64,000 nucleotides of DNA, from NCBI GenBank assembly GCA_029851415.1, contig CM056743.1, positions 27,602,405 to 27,666,404 of the forward strand, given 5' to 3'. A program made the translations under genes and the position numbers. Below, piece after piece: positions 50,675-62,600 of the stretch (its first letter is position 1; each line of letters begins with the position of its first letter). Below the pieces are notes generated by a model that saw nothing but the letters and a program-made list of their open reading frames with translations, had not been told where the DNA came from and ran no database searches. Source of the DNA: Eretmocerus hayati. Taxonomy: Eukaryota; Arthropoda; Insecta; Hymenoptera; Aphelinidae.

Positions 50675-53600
50675 ATGGGTAAGCTTTTTGATTTAAGAAG
50701 AGTTTTTGATAGGGAAATGTATGTAGTTGATAATTTTCCCGAAGTTCCATTCATTATCACTCATGTGAGTGATGGATCACAGAATCGTATCCCATTCCAT
50801 GTATTTGTTTTTTAATCTGTCTAGATGGGAGATTCGTCTTCTTACTCGTAACTTGTCTACTGTACGTTGCCGTTTACGCTTCTCCAGAAGAAAATGAATC
50901 AACAAGTTCTCGTAAGTGGAAATTTCGTCTCTCTTAAATATCAGTGCCCTTTGATGTTATGAAGAATTATGGGAAGAAAATATAATATAATTATTTGAAT
51001 GAAGAATGAGACAAAAAAAATTTCACTCTTTCATTTTATTTTTCATTCGTTGTATGTTGAATACTTGTGTGCTCATTTATGGAAATGGAATTGGTTTCTT
51101 ATCATTTCGGAATGAACAACAGCGACACCTAGGGTCAGAAAAAGTTTCCTCAGGAAGTGGATCAAACGGGTCGATGGGATTATTACTGGACTGAATCGCT
51201 ATTTTAGACAACCAAATAACCGAGCAGAGCAGAGCCATGCGATACCTGAGCGAGGTATGAAAGTAATCATTATCTATTATGATGCATGATAATATTGTAT
51301 AGAATTATACATATACCATGAGTTTCCCTTGCAACTGTGAAAGTCTGTTCAATTGGGATGTACAAGGTAGATGGATTTTTACGCTAAACTAATACATTCG
51401 GATAGCTCACGTAGAGATGAACTATTGCATGAACTTTTGTCATAGATGAGTGACTCACATAGCCCCCCATTGAGCCGTTGCGTCAATAGTTTTGATCTTC
51501 TTGGATATTTTTTTCAATGCACCTGTCCAATTTTGGACAGCCAGAGCCAAGCTATGACAGTTTTTCCAAGAAATGATTTTTCGTAACTTGGCGACAGGGT
51601 GTATCCAACCTGCCCCATCCTTTTCGAACTATAATGTAGGTAGGTGATCAATAAAACCATAAAATCGTTTGCATCTCCGTCCATTAGTCCAATCATTATT
51701 TTCAGCTTATTTTGATGTAATTACCACGTTCTGAGTGGTAAAAGAAGACATATTGTACACCCTTCCCGGACAACAGTATGGGGTCCTGATGGTTACACAC
51801 CAATAGGGAACTGACATCATCGCGGAAAATTTTATGTTTTGAAAGTTAGCGGCAAAATAGATGTAGGAAAAAAAGTTTGAAATTCTTACGACGCCTCTAT
51901 GGTTTTTAAATCATCATTGAAATGTTGACAATTTGAATTGGCGCCATCCAATATGGCGGTGGCTGGATATGTGCCACTAAATTCGGTAACTGTTGTGATG
52001 CCATGTTCCATCTGAACCCGAGGGGAACGTCGCTCTCTCGCTCACATCTGAGCGCGGAGAGCGAACATTGAGCGCAAAGAGCGAAAAGAGCGAACGAATG
52101 AGCGCAAATGTGCGAGCGCCGAGCGCAACATATATAGTTTGGCCAGGTGCTCTATACATATAGGTATGGATGGCGCAGTATGGATGCGCCGTAGCATAAG
52201 GAAGGCTGCGATTCATATTACCAGCGGAGGTATGAATGCCCATGCAGTGGCATAACGAGTCACGTCGATAATTGTGATTGGAAAAGCGAGCGGATTACAG
52301 ATGAGCAAAAGTATTTGATCATTTTTGGAATACATCGAGGGGGGATACACGGACAAACAATTTTCAAAATGACTTATCCTGTGTATGTGAGAATTATGTT
52401 CAGAGCATATTAATTCGGGGTTTCCGCGGTGGCATATGTATGTAAGGTAAGTGTACCCAACTTGCCTCTGTACCCAACTTGCCCCGATATGCCGATCTCA
52501 GGAATGGTCGCTCGTTGACCTTCCCGCAATTTTTTTTTACGTTTGTTATGTTAAAATATGAAAAAATACGTAGTTTGCATCGACCCCGGATCATTTCTGC
52601 ATTCTCCAGAGAATATAAAGTGAGTTTTCCATTTTTCGTGTTTGCACGGCTAAGAAATCACCGAGGAAATCGCGTTCACTAAAACTAGTGCCAATTCATT
52701 TTTATTCGACCAATCTTGACGTACCTTAGCTCATTCGTTTCCTTGTCTCAAGACCTTCAAAATCCGCTCTTCAGAGTTGCAAAACTCTGATTTGGAACGA
52801 TTTTATGGACAAAACACGAAGATGATTTGAGAAACAAGAAGGCCGAAATCGGAGTGTACCCAAAATGCCCCCATATGGTTATCTCGGAAAGACGTGCAGT
52901 ATGGCTTTTTTTACCACTCAGAACGTGTTTATCACGTCAAAATAGGTCGGAACCGATGTCTTGGGCCAGCTAAAAGCTATCAATGTCGCTGCACGGTGAT
53001 CAAAACGGATCAAAGCGATTCTATTCACTTCATCGCCGATTTACATTGTTTTAAATGATGGGGGCGAGTTGGGTACACACTTTTGTAAACTCTCAGAAAT
53101 CACCTTTTCGGAGAATTCATACAGCTCGGCTCCACTTCATCTAAATTGGACGTATCTTGGCTCATTTTAAAGGTCTTGAGACAAGCTTTGAAGTGAGCTA
53201 GAGTGCGTTGGGAAATATGGAGATAGGCCAAAGTTATTGAGAAAATGGCTTAATGGGGGCAAGTTGGGTACACTTACCTTATGTATATACCGAAAAAATT
53301 TTTAGCCCGGGAAGGCTAATTAACCCGCAAGTGCCCGGATGCTCAGACCGAAAATTCTTCTGGGGGAGGAATAAACCCCAAAACCCAGGAAGGCAAATTA
53401 ACCCCCAAGTGCCCGGATGCTCGGACCGGAAATTTTTTTGGGAGAGAAAGATACCACAAAACCCACGAAGGCGAATTAACCCGCAAGTGCCCAGATGCTC
53501 GAACCAAAAATTCTTTTGGGAGGGAAATCAACCCCAGAACCCAGGAAGGCATATCAACCCGCGAGTGCCTGGAAGCTCGGATCAGAAATTCTTGTGGGGG

Positions 53601-56600
53601 AGAAATCAACCCCGAAACGCAGGAAGGCAAACTAATCGCCAAGTGCCCGGATGCTCGGAACACAAACTCTTTCGGGGGAGAAATCTACCCCAAAACCCAG
53701 GAAGGCAAATGAATCGCCAAGTGCCCGGATGCTCGGGACACAAACTCTTTCGGGGGAGAAATCAACCCCAAAACCCAGGAAGGCAAATTAACCCGCAAGT
53801 GCCCGGATGCTCGGGCCGAGAATTCTTCTGGGGGAGAAACAATTAAACCCCAAAACCCAGGAAGGCAAATTAACCCGCAAGTGCCCGGATGCTCGGACCA
53901 AAAATTCTTCTGGGGGAAAAACCATTAAACCCCAAAACCCAGGAAGGCAAATTAACCCGCAAGTGCCCGGATGCTCGGACCAAAAATTCTTTTGGGAGAG
54001 AAATCAACCCCAAAACCCAGGAAGGCAGATAAATCCCCAAGTGCCCGGATGCTCGGGATACAAACTCTTTCGGGGGAGAAATCAACCCAAAAACCCAGGA
54101 AGGCAAATTAACCCGCAAGTGCCCGGATGCTCGGACCGAGAATTCTTCTGGGGGAGAAACAATTAAACCCCAAAACCCAGGAAGGCAAATTAACCCGCAA
54201 GTGCCCGGATGCTCGGACCAAAAATTCTTCTGGGGGAAAAACCATTAAACCCCAAAACCCAGGAAGGCAAATTAACCCGCAAGTGCCCGGATGCTCGGAC
54301 CAAAAATTCTTTTGGGAGAGAAATCAACCCCAAAACCCAGGAAGGCAGATAAATCCCCAAGTGCCCGGATGCTCGGGATACAAACTCTTTCGGGGGAGAA
54401 ATCAACCCCAAAACCCAGGAAGGCAAATTAACCCGCTAGTGCCCGGATGCTCGAACCAAAAATTCTTTTGGGAGAGAAATCAACCCCAAAACCCAGGAAG
54501 GCAGATAAATCCCCAAGTGCCCGGATGCTCGGGATACAAACTCTTTTGGGGGAGAAATCAACCCCAAAACCCAGGAAGGCAGATTTATCCCCAAGTACCC
54601 GGATGCTCGGACCAGAAATTCTGTCGGGGGTGAAAAAAACCCCAAAATTCAAGACGGCAAATAAACCCGCAAGTGCCATTTGCTCGAACCAAAAATCCTC
54701 CCCCCCCCCCAAAGTTTCTTCGGAGCATACGTGCACTTGCGGGTTAATGTGCCTTCCTAAGTTTCAGGGTTGATTTTTCCCCCTTTTTGGTCCGAGCATT
54801 CGGGCTTTTGCGGATTAATTAGCCTCCCTGGATTTCGGGGTTGATTTCCACCCTAAACGAATTATTGGTCCGAGCATCCGGGCACTTGCGGGTTGATTTG
54901 CCTCCCTGCGTTTTGGGATTGATTCCCCCCCCCCCCCCCAAGAGTTTGTGTCCCGAGCATCCGGGCACTTGGGGATTAAATTGCCTTCCTGGGTTTTGTG
55001 GTATGTTTCTCTCCTAAAAAAATTTCCGGTCCGAGCATCCGGGCACTTGGGGGTTAATTCGCCTTCCTGGGTTTTGGGGTTTAATCGTTTCTCCCCCAGA
55101 AGAATTTTCGGTCCGAGCATCCGGGCACTCGCGGGTTAATTTGCCTTCCTGGGTTTTGGGGTACATTTCTCCCCCAGAAGAATTCTCGGTCCAAGTATCC
55201 GGGCACTTGGGGATTAATTTGCCTTCCTGGGTTTTGGGGTTGATTTCTCCCCCGGAAGAGTTTGTGTTCCGAGCATCCGGGCACTTGCGGGTTAAATTGC
55301 CTTCCTGGGTTTTGTGGTATGTTTCTCTCCTAAAAAAATTTCCGGTCCGAGCATCCGGGCACTTGGGGGTTAATTCGCCTTCCTGGGTTTTGGGGTTTAA
55401 TCGTTTCTCCCCCAGAAGAATTTTCGGTCCGAGCATCCGGGCACTCGCGGGTTAATTTGCCTTCCTGGGTTTTGGGGTACATTTCTCCCCCAGAAGAATT
55501 CTCGGTCCAAGTATCCGGGCACTTGCGGGTCAATTTGCCTTCCTGGGTTTTGGGGTTTATTTCTCCCCCGAAAGAGTTTGTGTTCCGAGCATCCGGGCCC
55601 TTGCGGGTTAAATTGCCTTCCTGGGTTTTGTGGTATGTTTCTCTCCTAAAAAAATTTCCGGTCCGAGCATCCGGGCACTTGGGGGTTAATTTGCCTTCCT
55701 GGGTTTTGGGGTTGAATTGTTTTCCCCCCAGAAGAATTTTCGGTTCGAGCATCCGGGCACTTGGGGGTTAATTTGCCTTCCTGGGTTTTGGGTTTTAATT
55801 GCTTTCCCCCCAGAAGAATTGTCGGTCCGGGCATCCGGGCACTTGCGGGCTAATTGGCCTTCCTGGGTTTTGGGGTTGATTTCTCCCCCAAAAGAAGTTT
55901 CGGTCCGAGCACCCGGGCCCTTGCGAGTTAATTTGCCTTCTTGGCTAATTCGCCTTTGTAAATGCGCGGAAAAATTGATTTATCAACCACTCACAATGTC
56001 TTCATCACGGCAAGATGAGTCCGAATAAGTGATTTGGACTGATGAAAAGCTTTATGCGCAGTCACTTGGAGATAAATATGATTTTATGCTCTCTTAACAT
56101 GTTTGAAACAGCTGATGCGAATACATCTTTATTGAAAACGTCTCCTTCAAGTGATCTCCAATTATCGCTCCCAAAACCCAGTGAAATACCGTCCAGGTTA
56201 GCTCGCAAGTCTGCTGAATCATCTGATTCATATTGAGTGAGCACTGCGAAAAATTAGTTGAATTTTTTTCACCCAGGTGGTTGAATTTTTTCAAACAAGT
56301 GATTGAATTCCGAGCCACTTCGATCAGAAATCTAGGTTAAATAATGTATCGCCGGTAATCTCATCCAGATGAGTGACGACCAACCCCCATCCGCCAGGCC
56401 TAGGTCGCGAGAATAATACTCCGACCTCTTCACTATGAATATATTATACGGAATCCATGAGATTGGTGAACGGCAATCTCCGGGTGACATTTCTGAGTTC
56501 GAAAAACGAATTTCTTCACTTTTTCTTATGGTCGTGAGCTTTTTCGGCTTGAAATCCAGGTTGAGCAACGTTTTCGCGATTCATTATCCGGATTGGTGAC

Positions 56601-59600
56601 CGCTGGGTGGGGCTGCCGGCTTACCTGAGCAAGCCCATAATCTATACCCATCTAGCAGCCTCACCCGAGTGGTCACCGCAATCCGGATCATGATATGCGA
56701 AAATGTTGCTTAACCCGAATTTTTTCCGGAAAGGCACGCTCGGCTGTCACTGGTATTTGTTTCTATTTTTTATTCAAAAGAACACGAGGAAACTTGTCTT
56801 TCTGAATCAAAAATATCATCCGGTTACCACCATTCACCAATCTCATAGGCTTCATATAATATCCATGATAAAAGAACCGGCGAAAATTTTTCGCGAGCTA
56901 AGCGTGGCAGCGCCAGCCACGCGGTCACCAATCCGGATTTTGAATCGCGGAAATGTTGCATAACGTGAATTTTTGCAGAAAGGCTCGCGTGGCCGGCGCT
57001 GGTGATTATTTCTTTTGGTTCACGGAAAAACCTGATAATCTTGTTCATCTGGACCAAAAATGATGCCCGGGAGCCACAATCTACAAATCTCATGGGTCCC
57101 GTATTCTACCTATGATAAAAGAGTCGACGAATTTTTTGGGTAAACTAAGCATGGCAACCCTAGTCGGGTGGTCACCAATCCGGATACTGAATTGCTGAGA
57201 CGTTGCTTAACTTAGATTTCAAACCAAAAAGCTCGCGTGGCTACCCCTGATGATTTATTCTATTCGTTTACAAGGAAACATGAAAAAATTTTTATTTCTG
57301 AGCCAAAAATGTTGTCTGGAGACCACCACCTAAGTATCCATCCCGAGATCCATTACGGGTCGTGTATTCATTATAAGACCATGTTATACCATGCTCACAG
57401 CCGTCGAATATTCAACCACTTGGTTGAAGTTTTTCGAAAAAATTTTTTTGCAGTGTGCACTTTATAGCCGATCTACATCGTTTCAAGGAAGCGGGCATGT
57501 TGGGAACCGCGGACTCGCGAAAAATCCCGGTTCGCGAGAATTGATATCGGCTGTGATCGGTCTAAATCAAACTCATCTCAACTCATTTCCAAGGACTTAA
57601 AACAAGCTTTTAAATGAGCTAGGGCACGTTGAAAAATATTGAAATAGGCCAAAGTTATCGGCAAAATGTGGGTAAACTTACCTTATGTGAGACAAGAAAA
57701 ATTATCGATGAGTCCAAGATTTTAATTATGTATAGGGTTCCACCTCTCCTCAATGAGACGATTTCAACAATCCCAATTTGTTAATGATAATACTTATCTT
57801 GCAACTCATAGCAAAACGACCGCGCCGAGCCCGGTGCTGTACATTGTTGGCTATAGCTGATGGACATTGTGCACGTCGGTAGATGTGCTTGAAAGTATGG
57901 CGAAGCCTTTCAAGCACACTGAACTAACATATACGCCAAAATCGGGGATTCCAACCTCCTCTTTTTTTCCGATCATACTTTTCGTCATCAATTCGGCTTC
58001 GTTGCTATGCACTTCCCGCATCGAAATTGTGTAGATTTCCAGTATCTCTCATTTGCACCTCGAATTTCTTAAATCAGTGGCACTTTCACCTCGGTATCCG
58101 ATTTCCAAAATTTTTCACCTCGTCGTCACTTTCGGGAATCTAGCGGAAGTTTTGGTCTTACGGAAATCGCCACCAGGCGCGGGTGTTTTTTGAATGTCCT
58201 TTGAGAGGTAACATTGGCCAAGTGTAATGTTAACATGAGTATCTGAAGCCAAAATCATGAACTCAAGTGCGTGTTTTGAGTACTTCAGTACTTCTACAAT
58301 AACAAACGAAGCTAAATTATTGAGCTGATTCTGCTTTACAAATTATTATGCACCGCGCCGCTGTCCTTCGATGAGCATATGATCCAATGTTGCGCAATCG
58401 CTTAGTCGCCCCTACTATTTCGCGGCCCGCGCCCGCGGGCCCCGCGATCATGCGCACACGCCCTATCCCTTCTCCAACGGAGAAACACGCATTGGCGGGA
58501 AACTCTCGCGATTTCAAATGCTTACAAATATTGCACAGCTCTTTTGTACGTCTTATGAGAAAAAAAATCAGATATGATTAAATTGAAATGAAATTAAACG
58601 AATTCTTTTTGAGTTTAGATACACGTAAATGAATATTTTCTATTTCTTCACACTCAATTTCCAAATTCATCAGGATTTTCTATTATCTGCCTAACTGGAG
58701 TTAGTAGCTGGTTAGCAGGTGAAAATAGTCGTGCAGGTGCACCCCTCAGTCTTGTGAACTCGGATTGGTAGATAGTTAACAGGACGACGATCGAATAATG
58801 AACATGAGAAAAATTTCGTTATTCCATTCGAGTTTTGTCCGAAGTTCATAAACTTTTGTGACTACATGACAGTATGACCTCCAATGAGGGCGTATAATTT
58901 TACAAAGCACATTTCTCCAACGCACTGAGTGTATTTGTGGTTAACTTGAGCAATGCAGGGTTGAATCTGAAAACAATTACGGTTTCCTATTGGATTAGAA
59001 AAAGAATACGGAATATTGCTACTCAGCCATTGGTAGGAATATGCTGGAGGAAGGAATTAGCAGGATGCTTTCCTAAAACTTTTGGTCAAAAGGACATATC
59101 GATCATTGTCAGAATTTGAGATTTATTAATTATTTCTTCTAAGGGAAATCCTCGGATGATCTCCGAGGATCCCCATACCATGCGTAATTTCTTCGGATAA
59201 GTTCTCCCAGCCAACAACTTTTGAATATTTCCCAGTGGTCCTCGTGTTTTATGATCGTTTTTTCCAACTTCTAAACCATCGGAAATTTATGAGATAGGAG
59301 ATGACAACACGACTCACTTTTAGTAAAAATCATCATTTCTTGAAATTTTTCGATGTTTGGATGCTTACAAGGTTGCAAAAAATGGTATTCTCACTTCCTT
59401 CATGATTTTCCTACTTTCAAGCTACAACATCATGAACGCGATGCAAAATGCACGAAGGTTAGTGTACCCAACTTGCCTCCATTAGCAATTGTCTCAAAAT
59501 CTTCAGTCTACCTCAAAATTTTTTTTCCTCAGATCATTTTGAAGCTTGTTTAGAAACCCTCAAGATAAGCTAAGATGCGTCTAATTTTGATCATTTGGAG

Positions 59601-62600
59601 CTGAGCTGTTTTGATTTCCCCAAATATACGATGTAAACTGCCGATAAATCGTATTTATCCGCTTATATCGCCGCGCAACCACTCTTGGAGCTTTTTGCCG
59701 GACCAGAGCGCCAATTCCGACCTCTTTCCATGCGATGAACATATTTTCAGAGGGAAAGAAGCCGTACTGCACTACGCCACTTCGGGATAACCACAGGAGG
59801 CACATGTTGGCTACGCTCCGATGTTGGCCTTCTTGTTTTACAAATTATCTCCGTATTTCGCATATAAATTAGCTATTAGCTACGAATCAGAATTTTGCAA
59901 CTCTGGAAAACGCAATTTTGAGGTCTTGAAACAAGGAATCGAATGCGTTAAGGTACGTTGGGATTATGGTTAAACTCAAAAATTTTGACGCCGGTTTTAA
60001 TGAATGCGATTTCCTCGGTGATTTCTTAGCCGTGCAATCACAAAAAATAGAAAAATCACTTGAAATTTTCTGGGGAACGCAGGAATGATCCAGAGTTGAT
60101 CTAAACCACTCATTTCCTCATATTTTAATATAATAAACGTGAAAAAAATTGCGGGAAGGTCGACGAGAGCCCATTCCTGGGATCGGCATATAGGGGTAAG
60201 TTGGGTACACTTACCTTATTTCTACACCATTATTTTGTCTTGAAACATAGAAAGACGTATACCCATGATTCGGAGTACTGAGAAACTGACCAAAAGTACA
60301 TATTTGTAGAAGAAACTATCCGAAAATTTTTGGCCCCGGAAGAACCGTCCTTAAATTTTTGGCTGAAGGAAATTGTTTGAGATTTCTGGTGTGAAGACAC
60401 TATCCAGATTATTTTGGCTCAATAAGAAACGTCCAAAATTATTTTGAGTGAGCAAACTGTCCAAAAATATTTGGTTATAGATAAGTAGTTGATATTTGTT
60501 CGATTATGAGAATTCTTGTATTGATGCATTTACCGAGAATTTTTGGAAAATTCTTCCATGCTAGAGGTTCATGGAAAGTTGATTTCAAGCTAAAACTCTT
60601 AGAGATTTTCTTGCCACTCTTACGTTTTGAAGAATTCACTCCTTATTCTGAGCCAACGAATATTGATGAAGATGTTCTCACCAGAAAATCTCTGGAAAAG
60701 AAGATATCATCATCTTGCTGATTTTGAAAACATTCACTCAATAGTTCTTTTCTCTAAGTGGTAAATCCAGAAAAAGGAAGAACACGCATTTTGAGTGTTT
60801 TCTTTCATTTAGCCTTGGTCAAATTTCATACCTTAGAAATACACCTCAAAGAGGTAAAGCTTTTGAAAGTATGATGAGACCCTCTCACAAATTTTAGTTA
60901 GTGTTGTGTATCTTAGATTTGGTGAAAACGATGTGCATACTGTAGCGAATTCATGGCAAAGAAAGAATTGATATCCAAAGAAGTTTTCAAGCATGGAATG
61001 GATCCATGTGGTCGCTCATCGTGATTTGATGCAATCGTAATTGTCAAACTCCGAGCAATGAACGCGGTGAAATCCAAGATGGGTCTCAAGTATGTGATTG
61101 AACCTGTCCGAAATTTTCTCACTATGTACTACTGCAAGTGATTGAAATATATCCGACTCAAGGAAAAAATTGTGCCTGTTGGGAAGGAAGGTGGCTTCAC
61201 CGCAACGGGCCGCTAACGGAGAAATAATCATCGAAAATAATTTCGTCAAGAAAAATCATCTCGTTATGCACCAGCCTCAACCTTATCTTCAGAGCTAAAA
61301 TTTCGGAGCGATAATGGATAATGGATCCCATCTTCCACGATATTATTCTATGTTGTAAGTTGTAGGCAAAGTGATCAAGGTAACCATTTTTCTTGACGAA
61401 ATTATTTTCGATGATTATTTCTCCGTTAGCGGCCCGTTGCGGTGAAGCCACCTTCCTTCCCAACAGGCACAATTTTTTCCTTGAGTCGGATATATTTCAA
61501 TCACTTGCAGTAGTACATAGTGAGAAAATTTCGGACAGGTTCAATCACATACTTGAGACCCATCTTGGATTTCACCGCGTTCATTGCTCGGAGTTTGACA
61601 ATTACGATTGCATCAAATCACGATGAGCGACCACATGGATCCATTCCATGCTTGAAAACTTCTTTGGATATCAATTCTTTCTTTGCCATGAATTCGCTAC
61701 AGTATGCACATCGTTTTCACCAAATCTAAGATACACAACACTAACTAAAATTTGTGAGAGGGTCTCATCATACTTTCAAAAGCTTTACCTCTTTGAGGTG
61801 TATTTCTAAGGTATGAAATTTGACCAAGGCTAAATGAAAGAAAACACTCAAAATGCGTGTTCTTCCTTTTTCTGGATTTACCACTTAGAGAAAAGAACTA
61901 TTGAGTGAATGTTTTCAAAATCAGCAAGATGATGATATCTTCTTTTCCAGAGATTTTCTGGTGAGAACATCTTCATCAATATTCGTTGGCTCAGAATAAG
62001 GAGTGAATTCTTCAAAACGTAAGAGTGGCAAGAAAATCTCTAAGTATATATACAGCGATGTCGCTCTCATTCTTTCGCTCCGCATTTCGCTCTTTGCGCT
62101 CAACGCTTCGCTCAGCTTCGCTCATTTCGCTCAGTTTCGCTCGCTGCGCTCAATGCTTCGCTCGTCTCGCTTGTTCCATCTCCACGCCAAATTTTTGCCC
62201 TTCCCCCACTACACGAGCGCGAGCGAGCGGAATGAGCGAACGTTGAGCGCAGCGAGCGAAAAAGTGAGCGGTCGCTCATTTTCGAAGCGACGTTCCCCTC
62301 GTCTGAACCACAGTCGAGAGCTTATTCTACTCAAATAGTAGAAGTTCGCGGTAAAGAAACGCAGGATTCCCTCAGAATCGTCGTGGAAAACAGACTGAAG
62401 TCACGTTGACTCATGTGCGATAGGGTTCCCAAAACATGAAAAATTTCAGAATCAAAATTAAATCACTTTTACTGCAAAAAATTTCCAAATTCTCATTCAT
62501 CGTGTTTTTTTCAACGAGATTTTCCATAATATGATCATTTTGGGCATTTTGGAATGATTTTTGTGTTCATGTCAGTTCTCTATTTTGGCCTTCACGTATC

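Noticed and set aside
53253..55834. Many open frames of 60-197 codons with Gly/Pro/Asn-rich repeats
   Set aside because: They are read through the 78-84 bp satellite on both strands. Unit length near a multiple of three keeps them open. There is no start context, splice signal or family.
53300..55950. Possible CRISPR-like array
   Set aside because: Units are contiguous tandem repeats with no unique spacers, and the genome is eukaryotic.
61016..61626. Two identical 77-codon frames on opposite strands
   Set aside because: They are the same sequence in the two arms of the 659-bp inverted repeat. No family or start context supports coding.
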